Assembly: GCA_018335755.1 (NCBI GenBank)
Contig: JAGXRK010000046.1
Location: forward strand, 49,252-113,251
Source: Ignavibacterium sp.
GTDB taxonomy: Bacteria; Bacteroidota; Ignavibacteria; Ignavibacteriales; Ignavibacteriaceae
Length of the DNA: 64,000 nucleotides
Direction of reading: 5' to 3'
Part shown: positions 19,057 through 28,334 of the stretch, piece after piece
How the letters are laid out: each line of letters begins with the position of its first letter
Numbering within the stretch: the stretch's first letter is position 1
Program-made: the position numbers and the translations under genes
Notes under the pieces: model-generated
Database searches by the model: none
What the model was told of the DNA's origin: nothing
What the model saw: the letters and a program-made list of their open reading frames with translations, nothing else

Positions 19057-21465
19057 TTATTTTCTTCCTCTTAATGTTGCACTAAATTCTATTGATACTT
19101 TCTTTATTAAATCATTAAACTCTTTTTCAACTTCTTCTTCCGTTAATGTTCTGCTCTCATCAAAAAACTCTAATGTAAAAGCCATACTTTTTTTACCAGC
19201 CCCGAGAGTTTCACTTTCAAATATGTCAAATAAATCCACTTTCTTAAGTAAGGAAGAAGAACTCTTTGAAATATAATCATTTACATCACCATAATTAACT
19301 GAAATATCAAATATAAAAGCAAAATCTCTTATAACTTTTGGATATTTAAGCGGTTCAGTAAATTTTTTCGGCAGAGCAGTTATTTGTTTTAGCGTATCGA
19401 GATTAAATTCAAAACAAAAAACATCCTGATCAATTTCAAACAGTTGTAATATTTGTTTTTTTACTTTTCCGCCAGCCCCAATTGGCTCAGAATTATAGGT
19501 AAAAGCAAAATTTAAGTCATATTTACTATTTACATCGGAATAATATAAATCGGTTAAAACATTGTCAAGCGAAATTTTCTGAATAAATGTTTTAAGTAAT
19601 CCTTTAAGTGAATAAAAATCAAACATCTTTTCAGCAGAATTCCAGGTTTTTTCAGTCTCTTTTCCGCTTAATACAAAAATGATATTTTGATTTTCATTAA
19701 AATCTTCAAAAGAATCAATTTTGTTATTATTTAATCTTTCAAAAACATTTCCAATTTCAAATAAGGCTAAATCCTTAACACCCTTATTAAGATTTCTAGC
19801 AACAACGGAAAGCACGCCTGGCAACAATGAAGTTCTTAAATTTGCCATATCTTCGCTTAAAGGATTTGATAATGCAATTGGTTCACCACATAGTTGCGAA
19901 AATTGCTCTGAAACAAGTGGGTTATTTATCATTTCATAAAAGCCGAGAGAAATTGCAGCATCACGAATTTTATCAGCAAATTCAGAATCATCATGCTTTT
20001 CACCAAGCGTAATATTGATTTTTGATATGGTTGGAATATTATCGTACCCGTGAATCCTTGCTATCTCCTCTATCAAATCTATTTCACGTTCAACATCTGG
20101 TCTGAATCCAGGAATTGAAAGAGTTAAAAAGTTTTCATCTTTCTCAAGTTCTTTAAATCCTAATCGATACAATATATTATTAATTTTTTCTTGTGGAATA
20201 TCGTATCCAAGATTTTTCTTAACACTATTATATCTTAATTGTACTTCTTTGTTTTTTAGTTTAACAGGATACGCATCAATACTGCCTTTGCAAATCTTGC
20301 CACCTGAAACTTCGGCAATCAACTGCGCAGCTCTTTCAGCGGCAAAAAGAACATTATTAAAATCGGTTCCTCTTTCGAATCTGTATGATGAATCTGAACT
20401 AAGTTGTAGTTTTTTTGAAGTTTTTCTTATACTTGATGGATTGAAATATGCACTTTCAATCAAAATATTTTTAGTTGACTGTGAAATCTCAGAATTTTCA
20501 CCACCCATTACACCTGCTATAGCCACTTCCCTTTCGCCATCGCAAATCATTAAAGTCTCCGCCGGCAGATTTCTTTCTTTAGAATCAAGAGTTGTGAACC
20601 TCTTTTCCTGTGCTGTGCTTTTAACAACTATTTTTTGCCCGGCTAGAAGATCAAGATCAAAAGCGTGAAGAGGCTGTCCTAATTCGTGGAGTATGAAATT
20701 AGTTACATCAACAATATTGTTTATTGGTCTCAATCCGATCTGTGTTATCTTTTTTTTCAACCAGTTGGGAGATTCAAGTATTTGAACATCCTTAACAACT
20801 TTAGCGACGTATCTTGGACAGTTAGTACTATCCTGAATTTCAATCGAGGCAAGGGAATTTATATCATAATCAGATTCTATATAATTAAGTGCGGGATATT
20901 TCAATTCTTTGTTAAATATAGCTGCAAGATCTCTGGCAACTCCAATATGCGATAATGCATCCGGTCGATTTGGAGTAACACCAATTTCCATAATCACATC
21001 ATCAAGCCCAAGTGCTCTTGAAATTTCTGTACCTGCATAAAGCTGACTATCCAGAACCATTATTCCGGAGTGGTCCTCACTTAGAAGAAGTTCATCTTCA
21101 GCACAAATCATTCCGTGCGATTCAACTCCGCGTATTTTTGCTTTCTTAAGTTGAATTTTTCCGTTTGGAATTACAGCACCAACAGAAGCAAATACAACCT
21201 TTTGTCCGGCTTCAACATTAGGTGCACCGCAAATTACCTGAAGTTCATCCTTACCGTCAAAAACTTTACAAACAGAAAGCTTGTCGGCATTAGGATGTTT
21301 TTGAACTTCTTTGACCTCTCCTACAATAATATTTCTATAGAGTTCGGACTGATCGGTATAGTCTTCAACTTCAAGACCCGACATAGTTAGTTCGTGAACA
21401 ATTTCTGAAACAGGGATTCCGTTCAGATCAACATAGTCTTTTAACCAATTAAGTGAGATTCTCAA
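19057..21465 (-). CDS. pheT: Phenylalanine--tRNA ligase beta subunit
   Basis: PheT is the large subunit of the (alpha-beta)2 PheRS, involved in tRNA binding and editing. The 802 residues show the expected domain order. The N-terminal B1 region (MRISLNWLKDYVDL) comes first, then the EMAP-like tRNA-binding domain (about 40-150, PNADKLSVCKVFDG), B3/B4 editing domains (about 210-390), B5 (about 400-475) and the core synthetase-like fold. The C-terminal anticodon-binding domain spans about 708-801 (KYPKVIRDFAFIFD ... GAGKKSMAFTLEF). It lies 13 bases after pheS and abuts the coiled-coil gene. Confidence 0.98.
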   Translation of the reverse strand: MRISLNWLKDYVDLNGIPVSEIVHELTMSGLEVEDYTDQSELYRNIIVGEVKEVQKHPNADKLSVCKVFDGKDELQVICGAPNVEAGQKVVFASVGAVIPNGKIQLKKAKIRGVESHGMICAEDELLLSEDHSGIMVLDSQLYAGTEISRALGLDDVIMEIGVTPNRPDALSHIGVARDLAAIFNKELKYPALNYIESDYDINSLASIEIQDSTNCPRYVAKVVKDVQILESPNWLKKKITQIGLRPINNIVDVTNFILHELGQPLHAFDLDLLAGQKIVVKSTAQEKRFTTLDSKERNLPAETLMICDGEREVAIAGVMGGENSEISQSTKNILIESAYFNPSSIRKTSKKLQLSSDSSYRFERGTDFNNVLFAAERAAQLIAEVSGGKICKGSIDAYPVKLKNKEVQLRYNSVKKNLGYDIPQEKINNILYRLGFKELEKDENFLTLSIPGFRPDVEREIDLIEEIARIHGYDNIPTISKINITLGEKHDDSEFADKIRDAAISLGFYEMINNPLVSEQFSQLCGEPIALSNPLSEDMANLRTSLLPGVLSVVARNLNKGVKDLALFEIGNVFERLNNNKIDSFEDFNENQNIIFVLSGKETEKTWNSAEKMFDFYSLKGLLKTFIQKISLDNVLTDLYYSDVNSKYDLNFAFTYNSEPIGAGGKVKKQILQLFEIDQDVFCFEFNLDTLKQITALPKKFTEPLKYPKVIRDFAFIFDISVNYGDVNDYISKSSSSLLKKVDLFDIFESETLGAGKKSMAFTLEFFDESRTLTEEEVEKEFNDLIKKVSIEFSATLRGRK

Positions 21466-21478
21466 TTTTTACTCCGCA

Positions 21479-22492
21479 TCAAAACTGTTTTAAGAATCTA
21501 AGATCATTTTCAAAATACATTCTTATATCCGTTATTCCATATTTTAGAAGGCCAATTCTTTCAATGCCCATTCCAAAAGCATAACCGGTAAACTTTTCAG
21601 GATCAACGTCAACATAATTGAATACATTGGGATCTACCATACCGCAACCTAAAATTTCAAGCCATCCGGTATTTTTACAGATCTTACAGCCTTTACCCTT
21701 GCAAAGGAAACACGTTATATCCATTTCAGCGCTTGGTTCAGTAAAAGGAAAGAAACTTGGTCGGAATCGGTACTTTAAGTTTTCACCATAAAACTGCTTT
21801 GCAAAAGACACAAGTGTGCCTTTCAGTTCTGCAAAGGTTACACCCGTATCAACATAAATTCCATCAACCTGGTGGAACATACAATAACTTCTTGCGCTAA
21901 CTGCTTCGTTTCTATAAACTCTGCCGGGCATAATTGCTCTAACCGGTGGTTTATGATTTTCCAAAATTCTTACCTGAACAGGAGTTGTATGTGTTCTTAA
22001 AAGAAATTTTTCACTGATAAAGAAAGTGTCCTGCATATCCCTGGCAGGATGATCAGCAGGAAAATTCAGAGCTTCAAAGTTATAATAATCTGATTCAACC
22101 TCAGGACCTTCATAAACTGAGAATCCAAGTCCTTTAAAAATAGATTTTATTTCATCAAGAGTTTGTGTGAGAATATGTTTACCACCAATTTTGTATTGAT
22201 AGCCGGGTAGTGTTAAATCGATTTGGGATTTTTTATCATCCCTGTGGGTGTTAAATTCTTTCTGCTTCGAATCAAATATTTCAGTCAGCTCACTTCTAAG
22301 AAGATTTAAATTCTTACCTGCCTGAGGTTTTTGTTCTTTCGGAATATCTTTGAGTTTATCAAATAGTTGTGAAAGGAGTCCGTTTCTGCTAAGAAACTTA
22401 ATTCTGATTTGCTCCAAATCTGTATTCGATTTGGCTTCATCAATAACTTTGATGAAATCCTTTTTTATTGATATTACCTGATCATCTAGCAT
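21479..22492 (-). CDS. pheS: Phenylalanine--tRNA ligase alpha subunit
   Basis: PheS is the catalytic subunit of PheRS (class II). The N-terminal coiled coil is at about 1-90. Motif 2 (FHQVDGIYVD) and motif 3 (GYAFGMGIERIGLLKYGI) are present. A CxxC-type insert, FLCKGKGCKICKNTGWLEILGCG, replaces the plain loop seen in many PheS proteins, as is common in several phyla. The length of 337 residues is normal. The ATG lies directly after a terminator-like hairpin and its T-rich tail, and no Shine-Dalgarno is seen, which hints at attenuation. Confidence 0.97.
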   Translation of the reverse strand: MLDDQVISIKKDFIKVIDEAKSNTDLEQIRIKFLSRNGLLSQLFDKLKDIPKEQKPQAGKNLNLLRSELTEIFDSKQKEFNTHRDDKKSQIDLTLPGYQYKIGGKHILTQTLDEIKSIFKGLGFSVYEGPEVESDYYNFEALNFPADHPARDMQDTFFISEKFLLRTHTTPVQVRILENHKPPVRAIMPGRVYRNEAVSARSYCMFHQVDGIYVDTGVTFAELKGTLVSFAKQFYGENLKYRFRPSFFPFTEPSAEMDITCFLCKGKGCKICKNTGWLEILGCGMVDPNVFNYVDVDPEKFTGYAFGMGIERIGLLKYGITDIRMYFENDLRFLKQF

Positions 22493-22499
22493 AGTATTT

Positions 22500-22556
22500 A
22501 AAATAGAAAAATACCCTCAGATCTGTTAGGTTTAAGTCAATCTCTGAGGGTATTTA
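22500..22556 (-). terminator. Terminator-like hairpin between rplT and pheS
   Basis: On the minus strand AAATACCCTCAGA pairs perfectly with TCTGAGGGTATTT across a loop of about 20 bases, and ATTTTTCTATTTT follows. It ends about 8 bases before the pheS ATG, so it is either the end of the infC operon or an attenuator for pheST. Confidence 0.7.
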
Positions 22557-22559
22557 AAA

Positions 22560-22907
22560 TTAGTTGTTTGAAAATTTTACTAATTCAGTGAAGGCAGCGG
22601 GATTTTCAACAGCAAGGCTGGCAAGAACTTTTCTGTTGATCTCAACACCTTTCTTATTCATCGAGTCAATCAATTTAGAATAAGTAGTTCCATTTTCTCT
22701 GGCAGCAGCGTTTATACGAACAATCCATAATTGTCTGAAAGTTCTCTTTTTAAGTTTTCTATCTCTGTAAGCGTGAACCAGACCTTTTTCCACTGAATTT
22801 TTAGCTATAGTATAAACTTTGCTTCTGCTTCCCCAATAACCTTTAGCAAGCTTAAGCACTTTTTTTCTTCTTCTGTGCGAAGCAACTTTATTCTTAGAAC
22901 GTGGCAT
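22560..22907 (-). CDS. rplT: Ribosomal protein bL20
   Basis: bL20 is an early-binding 50S protein and, in some bacteria, a repressor of its own operon. The 115-residue sequence is canonical ([20 protein letters not shown] ... [20 protein letters not shown] ... [17 protein letters not shown]). A GAGGAA site precedes the ATG. It is the third gene of the infC-rpmI-rplT operon and is followed by a strong hairpin. Confidence 0.98.
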   Translation of the reverse strand: MPRSKNKVASHRRRKKVLKLAKGYWGSRSKVYTIAKNSVEKGLVHAYRDRKLKKRTFRQLWIVRINAAARENGTTYSKLIDSMNKKGVEINRKVLASLAVENPAAFTELVKFSNN

Positions 22908-22921
22908 CTTTTTCCTCTATC

Positions 22922-23113
22922 TTATTGAAGCATTATTTTTAAACGTTTTTCTTCAGCATCAGAAACCATAGTTGGCTTTCTTAACTGTCTTTTTCTCTTG
23001 GTTGATTTTGAAGTGAGAATATGGCTTTTATAAGCTTTTTTCCTCTTAAATCTACCTGAGGCTGTCTTCTTAAATGATTTTGAAGCACCTCTGTTACTTT
23101 TCATTTTAGGCAT
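22922..23113 (-). CDS. rpmI: Ribosomal protein bL35
   Basis: A 63-residue, very basic protein with the bL35 signature ([20 protein letters not shown] ... [21 protein letters not shown]). It is separated by 14 bases from both infC and rplT, so it is cotranscribed. The C-terminus is slightly variable but of normal length. Confidence 0.96.
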   Translation of the reverse strand: MPKMKSNRGASKSFKKTASGRFKRKKAYKSHILTSKSTKRKRQLRKPTMVSDAEEKRLKIMLQ

Positions 23114-23127
23114 AATTTAATCCTGTT

Positions 23128-23661
23128 TTATTTCTTTTTTCCTTTTTTCGATTGTGGAGCTAAAATAATATTCATGTTTCTCCCCTCCATTTTAATAGGA
23201 GATTCCACTTTAGCAAGGTCATCCATTCTTTCAATAAACCTATTTAAAAGATCTTCGCCCATTTCCTTATAAGCCATTTCTCTTCCTTTAAACATAACCG
23301 AAACTTTAACTTTATTGCCTTCTTCTAAAAAGTTAATGGCATGCTTAGCTTTAAAATCAAAATCGTGAACATCAGTATTGGGATGAAGTCTTATTTCTTT
23401 AAGAATACTTACAGTTTGATTTTTTCTTTGAATCTTTTCACGTTTTTGCTGCTCGTATTTAAACTTACCGAAATCAATAATTTTACAAACCGGAGGCACA
23501 GCCTGAGGAGCAATTTCTACAAGATCAAAACCACGTTCTTCCGAAAGACGGATTGCATCACGAACAGTAAAAATTCCCAACTGGGTACCATCAACATCTA
23601 TAACCCTCACTTTCGAAGTTTTAATTTCTTCATTTATCCTAACGGATGATTTTTGAGCGAT
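23128..23661 (-). CDS. infC: Translation initiation factor IF-3, probably with ATC start
   Basis: IF-3 binds the 30S subunit and checks start codon pairing. The recognisable sequence includes RINEEIK near the N-terminus, GTQLGIFTVRDAI, DLVEIAPQAVPPVCKIIDFG, and the C-terminal domain ending in basic lysines. No ATG gives a complete protein: the first GTG (23610) would cut off RINEEIK and the start of the N domain. An ATC at 23661, six bases after AAAGAGG, gives a 177-residue protein, the normal IF-3 size. IF-3 genes of other bacteria are known to use AUU or similar starts for autoregulation. It begins 23 bases after thrS. Confidence 0.9.
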   Translation of the reverse strand: MAQKSSVRINEEIKTSKVRVIDVDGTQLGIFTVRDAIRLSEERGFDLVEIAPQAVPPVCKIIDFGKFKYEQQKREKIQRKNQTVSILKEIRLHPNTDVHDFDFKAKHAINFLEEGNKVKVSVMFKGREMAYKEMGEDLLNRFIERMDDLAKVESPIKMEGRNMNIILAPQSKKGKKK

Positions 23662-23667
23662 ATTTGG

Positions 23668-23674
23668 CCTCTTT
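23668..23674 (-). promoter_or_regulatory. Strong Shine-Dalgarno that fixes the infC ATC start
   Basis: AAAGAGG on the minus strand lies six bases upstream of ATC at 23661. It is one of the better ribosome sites in the window, and no ATG or GTG start is positioned after it. Confidence 0.65.
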
Positions 23675-23684
23675 AAAATGTTAT

Positions 23685-25607
23685 TTAATTTTTCTTTGAA
23701 ATTTGAACTACAATTTTATCAATAAATTCAGACAAAGCCAAAGCACCCTGATCTCCCTCTTTATGCCTGCGAACAGATACAGTTCCGGCTTCTTTTTCCT
23801 TTTCTCCAACAATAAGCATATAAGGTACTTTTTTAGTTTCCCAATCCCTGATCTTGTATCCGATCTTCTCGTTACGTTCATCCAGTTCAACTCTGAAACC
23901 TTTATTTACAAGTTCCTGTTTAACGGTTCGGGCATAATCAAAGAAATTTTGGGAAACCGGAACTACAGCTGCCTGAACCGGAGCCAGCCAAAGAGGAAAA
24001 TCACCGGCAAAATGTTCTAATAGAATACCAAAAAATCTTTCTATTGACCCTAGCAGAGCACGATGTACCATATAAGGTCTGTGTTCTTTACCATCTTCTC
24101 CTACATAATTCATATCAAATCTTTCAGGCAGGTTAAAGTCAAACTGAATTGTACTTAACTGCCACTCCCGGTTCAGTGCATCTTTTATTTTTATATCTAT
24201 CTTAGGACCATAAAAAGCACCTCCGCCTTCATCAACTTCATAAGAAAGATCTTCAGATTCTAAAGCACGCTTTAAAGAATTTTGTGCCTTTATCCAAAGA
24301 TCATGTTCACCGACAGCATCTTCAGGTTTAGTTGAAAGATAGAACTTCATATCTGTAAAACCGAATGCACCCAGAACCATTTTAGCAAATCTGATAGTTC
24401 TTATTATTTCATCCTCAACCTGTTCATGAGTACAGAATATGTGTGCATCATCCTGTGTAAAACCTCTTACACGGAGTAAACCGTGCAGCACACCGCTTTT
24501 CTCATAACGGTAAACTGTACCCAACTCTGCCCAGCGCAGAGGAAGATCCCTGTAACTTCTCAAATGTGTTTTATATATCATAATATGAAAAGGACAGTTC
24601 ATCGGTTTGATGTAATAATCCTGCTCATCTATTTTCATTCCAGTGTACATACTGTCTTTATAAAAATCCAGGTGCCCTGAAGTTTCCCACAACCAGCTTT
24701 TACCCATATGAGGTGAGTATAAAACTTCGTAACCGTTTTCAAGATGAGCTTTACGCCAGAAGTCTTCAATCTCCAATCTTATTCTTGCGCCTTTTGGATG
24801 CCAGTAGATAAGCCCTGCCCCAGCCTCCTCGTGAACGCTGTAAAGGTCTAATTGTTTTCCAAGTTTTCGATGATCTCTTTTTTTAGCTTCTTCAAGAAAG
24901 GCTATGTAATCATCAAGCATCTTTTTCTTAGGAAATGATATGCCGTAAATTCTTTGCATTCTTTTATTATGTTCATCACCTCTCCAATAGGAACCGGAAA
25001 CACTCAGAAGCTTTACGTATTTAATTTTTCCTGCTGAGGGAAGATGCGGACCTCGGCAAAGATCTGTAAAATCTCCTTCTTCATAAATGCTGATCTTTTC
25101 TGAATTCTCATCTAATTCATCCAGAATTTCAAGTTTATAATTGTCACCCTTTTCTTTAAAGTACTCAATAGCTTCCTGCTTAGAAAGGTCTTTACGCTTG
25201 AAGGAGCAATTATCTTTGGAGATATCCTCCATTCGCTTTTCAATCTGAGAGAGATCCTCTTCAGATAATTGAGAGTTTATATCGATATCATAGTAAAAAC
25301 CATTATCAATTGCAGGACCAACACCGAACTTTGCCTCCGGATAAATAGATTGAACAGCATGAGCCATTAAATGTGAAGATGAATGCCAGTAAACTTCCTT
25401 TCCTTCTTCATCATTAAAAGAGAGAAATCTGATCTCACCATTTTCGTCAATTGGTCGATGCAGATCTCTTATCGAGCCATTGAAGTTTGCAGCAAGTGCA
25501 TCCTCAGCAAGTCGGTTTGAAATGGATTGAGCAATTTGATAGGCTGTAATACCCTTTTCAAATTCTTTAACTGCGCCGTCAGGAAATGTTATTTTAATTT
25601 TATTCAT
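23685..25607 (-). CDS. thrS: Threonine--tRNA ligase
   Basis: ThrS is the class II synthetase for threonine. The 640-residue protein has the TGS domain (about 1-62). The editing domain follows with HSSSHLMAHA and a GDFTDLCRGPH segment. The catalytic core holds the zinc cysteine in KPMNCPFHIMIYK and a motif 2 arginine in RWAELGTVYRYEKSG. The C-terminal anticodon domain (VVPVSQNFFDYA) ends it. I use the ATG at 25607, because the longer open frame runs back into the tRNA-Val gene. A terminator lies 15 bases upstream, so expression needs readthrough. infC follows 23 bases later. Confidence 0.97.
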   Translation of the reverse strand: MNKIKITFPDGAVKEFEKGITAYQIAQSISNRLAEDALAANFNGSIRDLHRPIDENGEIRFLSFNDEEGKEVYWHSSSHLMAHAVQSIYPEAKFGVGPAIDNGFYYDIDINSQLSEEDLSQIEKRMEDISKDNCSFKRKDLSKQEAIEYFKEKGDNYKLEILDELDENSEKISIYEEGDFTDLCRGPHLPSAGKIKYVKLLSVSGSYWRGDEHNKRMQRIYGISFPKKKMLDDYIAFLEEAKKRDHRKLGKQLDLYSVHEEAGAGLIYWHPKGARIRLEIEDFWRKAHLENGYEVLYSPHMGKSWLWETSGHLDFYKDSMYTGMKIDEQDYYIKPMNCPFHIMIYKTHLRSYRDLPLRWAELGTVYRYEKSGVLHGLLRVRGFTQDDAHIFCTHEQVEDEIIRTIRFAKMVLGAFGFTDMKFYLSTKPEDAVGEHDLWIKAQNSLKRALESEDLSYEVDEGGGAFYGPKIDIKIKDALNREWQLSTIQFDFNLPERFDMNYVGEDGKEHRPYMVHRALLGSIERFFGILLEHFAGDFPLWLAPVQAAVVPVSQNFFDYARTVKQELVNKGFRVELDERNEKIGYKIRDWETKKVPYMLIVGEKEKEAGTVSVRRHKEGDQGALALSEFIDKIVVQISKKN

Positions 25608-25621
25608 ATCTATCAACTTAA

Positions 25622-25647
25622 TAAAAAAAATCGGAGTTAACTCCGAT
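25622..25647 (-). terminator. Intrinsic terminator between tRNA-Val and thrS
   Basis: A perfect 7-bp stem ATCGGAG/CTCCGAT with a TTAA loop is followed on the minus strand by a run of eight Ts. It is ideal for a tRNA transcript, yet it lies 15 bases before the thrS ATG. Confidence 0.8.
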
Positions 25648-25651
25648 GTTG

Positions 25652-25725
25652 TGGGCTCTAAAGGATTCGAACCTTTGACCTTCTGCACGTCAAGCAGACG
25701 CTCTAACCAACTGAGCTAAGAGCCC
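25652..25725 (-). tRNA. tRNA-Val (anticodon GAC)
   Basis: A full cloverleaf of 74 bases is seen. The acceptor GGGCTCT pairs with AGAGCCC, the D arm is GCTCAGTTGGTTAGAGC, and the anticodon stem TCTGC/GCAGA encloses the loop TTGACGT. The T arm contains GGTTCGAATCC. The anticodon is GAC, reading valine GUC and GUU. CCA is not encoded. A terminator follows. Confidence 0.95.
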
Positions 25726-25807
25726 GAAGTTTAATTAGAAACTATAAATCGGGAATTAGGAATTAAAAAAAATCAACATTCCTAATTCGCAATCCTTAAT
25801 TAATTTG

Positions 25808-25893
25808 TACCGAGGGCCGGACTCGAACCGGCACGGGTGAAAACACCCACAGGATTTTAAGTCCTGTGCGTCTACCAATTCCGCCACCCCGGC
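25808..25893 (-). tRNA. tRNA-Leu (anticodon TAA)
   Basis: An 86-base class II tRNA. The acceptor starts GCCGGGG and pairs with CCTCGGT, with wobbles at the first and fifth pairs. The anticodon stem CAGGA/TCCTG encloses CTTAAAA with anticodon TAA. A long variable arm (GGGTG/CACCC) is present and the T arm holds GGTTCGAGTCC. CCA is not encoded. It lies about 80 bases from tRNA-Val in the same orientation. Confidence 0.96.
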
Positions 25894-26316
25894 AGAAATT
25901 ATAACAAGTTAGGTTTATCGCCCAATTAAGAGTGGTAATCCAATCCTTGCTCTTCCCACAATTACGTATAAGCTTTAATTTTAGCGTGTAAATATAGATA
26001 TAGAGTATTTTTTTTGCAAGAAACCATATAAAAAGTTTCAATACGGAAAATTTAAGTTTATGCATACTAAAAACCACTCATTATTAATATTTATGTTCTC
26101 AATTATAAGAACTCCATTTTCTCAATTCTGCTTAAAGTATAAATTAATATTTTTCATTTTTGTATTAGATTAAATTAAATACGGTTTTTGTTTTACGTAG
26201 TTGTGGCATATACTTTGTCAAAATGAGGCGATTTTACAATTTTTATTTTTTATTTATCAATTGTTAAGATTTACATAACTTTAGGATACTAATTTCATTT
26301 CCCCAAAGGATATTCA
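25894..26316. other. Divergent AT-rich intergenic region between tRNA-Leu and the epimerase gene
   Basis: This 423-base gap must hold the promoters for the minus-strand tRNA/thrS/infC block and the plus-strand methylmalonyl-CoA operon. It is very AT rich. I see no convincing gene or repeat. A reading frame over it merely runs through the tRNA-Leu. Confidence 0.5.
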
Positions 26317-26721
26317 ATGAACATCACACACATAGAACATATAGGTATTGCTGTTAAAAATCTGCATGAATCAATAAAATTTTATGAAAATATTCTTGGA
26401 CTAAAATGTTACTCAATTGAGGAAGTAGCAGATCAAAAAGTTAAGACTGCATTCTTTCAGGTTGGCCAAACTAAAATTGAATTACTTGAATCAACTGATC
26501 CTGATGGACCGATTGGAAAGTTTATTGACAAAAAAGGTGAAGGTATTCATCATATAGCATACGCAGTAACTGACCTGCCGGCAGCACTTCAACATGCCAA
26601 AACAAGTGAGATAAAACTTATTGATGAGAATCCAAGAAAAGGTGCGGAAGGATTAAACATTGCATTCCTTCACCCAAAATCAACAAATGGAGTTCTTACA
26701 GAATTTTGTTCAATCCCGTAA
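26317..26721 (+). CDS. mce: Methylmalonyl-CoA epimerase
   Basis: This enzyme of the vicinal oxygen chelate fold interconverts (S)- and (R)-methylmalonyl-CoA. The metal ligands are visible in the expected places: HIGIAV near residue 8, the glutamine and glutamate region FFQVGQTKIELLE, GEGIHHIAY, and the final glutamate in LTEFCSIP. The length of 134 residues is standard. It heads an operon with the sodium-pumping decarboxylase subunits, linking the (R)/(S) isomers to propionyl-CoA formation. No methylmalonyl-CoA mutase gene is in the window. Confidence 0.94.
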   Translation: MNITHIEHIGIAVKNLHESIKFYENILGLKCYSIEEVADQKVKTAFFQVGQTKIELLESTDPDGPIGKFIDKKGEGIHHIAYAVTDLPAALQHAKTSEIKLIDENPRKGAEGLNIAFLHPKSTNGVLTEFCSIP

Positions 26722-26763
26722 AAAAGATTTTAAATTTAACTTATTACAAATGGAACAATCATT

Positions 26764-28320
26764 ATGATGGAAGATAAAATTAAAGAGCTGATGGCTCTTC
26801 GCCAGCAGGCAAGACTCGGCGGCGGTGAAAAACGTATTGCATCACAGCATAAAAAAGGTAAACTAACTGCAAGAGAAAGGCTTGATCTTCTTCTCGATGA
26901 AGGAAGTTTTGAAGAATTCGATATGTTCGTCTGTCACCGAAGCATTGACTTTGGTTTAGATAAAGAAACTTATCTATCTGATGGTGTAGTTACCGGTTAT
27001 GGTACTATTGACGGCAGATTAGTTTATGTGTTCTCACAGGATTTTACAGTTTTCGGCGGTTCGCTTTCTGAAATGTATGCTCAAAAAATCTGCAAGATAA
27101 TGGATAAGGCAATTAAAGTCGGTGCACCCGTTATCGGTATCAACGATAGCGGTGGAGCTAGGATCCAGGAAGGTGTTAAAAGTCTTGGCGGTTATGCAGA
27201 TATATTTCAAAGAAATATTCTTGCCTCCGGTGTAGTTCCGCAGATATCAGCAGTATTCGGTCCTTGTGCCGGCGGTGCTGTATACTCACCCGCTCTTACT
27301 GACTTCATTATTATGACTAAGTCCACAAGTTATATGTTTGTTACCGGACCCAAAGTAGTTAAAACTGTTACCGGTGAAGAGGTAACAGATGAAGAGCTTG
27401 GCGGAGCTATGATTCACGGCACTAAATCTGGTGTAACCCATTTTGTTGCCGATGATGAGTATGAAGGAATTTCTCTAATAAGAAAATTATTAAGCTATCT
27501 TCCCCAGAATAACCTTGAAGATCCGCCGCTGTCTCCCTGCGATGATCCTATAGACAGATTAGAAGACTCTTTAAATTCTATTATACCTGAAGTAACAACA
27601 AAACCTTACGATGTTAAAGACGTCATCCATGCCGTTGTGGATTACAATGAATTTCTGGAAGTAGCAAGACATTATGCCCCAAATATTGTTACTGGTTTTG
27701 CGCGGTTTAACGGAATGCCGGTTGGAATAGTGGCAAATCAACCTAATTATCTTGCCGGTGTACTTGATATTAATGCATCAAGAAAAGCAGCAAGGTTTGT
27801 AAGGTTTTGTGATTCGTTTAATATACCTATCGTTACATTCGTTGATGTACCCGGCTTCTTACCAGGTACATCACAGGAATACGGCGGTATTATTATTCAC
27901 GGAGCAAAACTACTATTTGCATACGGAGAAGCTACTGTTCCAAAAGTAACAGTTATCCTTCGAAAAGCATACGGCGGTGCTTATGACGTTATGAGTTCAA
28001 AACACTTGCGTGGTGATATTAACTACGCCTGGCCAAGTGCCGAAATTGCAGTGATGGGTCCAAAAGGTGCCATAGAAGTGTTGCATCATAAAGAACTGCA
28101 ATTAATTACTGATACTGAACAGAGAATTAAATTCCTTAAAGATCGCGAAGAAGAATACAGGAAAAAATTTGCAACTCCCTATGTTGCAGCCAAGTATGGT
28201 TATATAGATGATGTGATTGAACCAAGGAATACAAGATTCAGAGTGATTCGTGCTCTACAATCTCTTTCTACAAAGAAAGATTCAAATCCTCCGAAAAAAC
28301 ATTCAAATATTCCTTTATAG
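26764..28320 (+). CDS. mmdA: Methylmalonyl-CoA decarboxylase alpha subunit (acyl-CoA carboxylase carboxyltransferase)
   Basis: This carboxyltransferase moves CO2 between methylmalonyl-CoA and biotin. The 518-residue protein has two crotonase-type halves. Signature regions are [55 protein letters not shown] and [20 protein letters not shown]. Alone it could equally be a propionyl-CoA carboxylase beta subunit. The adjacent OadG-, biotin- and OadB-like genes, and the absence of a biotin carboxylase gene, favour the sodium-pumping decarboxylase. The C-terminal tail of about 15 residues is lysine and proline rich. Confidence 0.9.
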   Translation: MMEDKIKELMALRQQARLGGGEKRIASQHKKGKLTARERLDLLLDEGSFEEFDMFVCHRSIDFGLDKETYLSDGVVTGYGTIDGRLVYVFSQDFTVFGGSLSEMYAQKICKIMDKAIKVGAPVIGINDSGGARIQEGVKSLGGYADIFQRNILASGVVPQISAVFGPCAGGAVYSPALTDFIIMTKSTSYMFVTGPKVVKTVTGEEVTDEELGGAMIHGTKSGVTHFVADDEYEGISLIRKLLSYLPQNNLEDPPLSPCDDPIDRLEDSLNSIIPEVTTKPYDVKDVIHAVVDYNEFLEVARHYAPNIVTGFARFNGMPVGIVANQPNYLAGVLDINASRKAARFVRFCDSFNIPIVTFVDVPGFLPGTSQEYGGIIIHGAKLLFAYGEATVPKVTVILRKAYGGAYDVMSSKHLRGDINYAWPSAEIAVMGPKGAIEVLHHKELQLITDTEQRIKFLKDREEEYRKKFATPYVAAKYGYIDDVIEPRNTRFRVIRALQSLSTKKDSNPPKKHSNIPL

Positions 28321-28334
28321 CGGAGGTTAATTAT

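Noticed and set aside
20249..20668. 139-residue plus-strand frame inside pheT
   Set aside because: It lies entirely antisense to a well-conserved gene.
22500..25647. T-box riboswitches in front of pheS and thrS
   Set aside because: No T-box sequence or specifier stem is visible. The upstream sequence is rplT or a tRNA gene plus a simple terminator hairpin.
25608..25688. Upstream extension of thrS by 27 residues
   Set aside because: It would overlap the terminator and the 3' end of tRNA-Val. The sequence after the ATG at 25607 starts the conserved TGS domain.
25796..26077. A 93-residue reading frame on the minus strand
   Set aside because: It runs through the tRNA-Leu gene and its upstream AT-rich DNA, so it is not coding.
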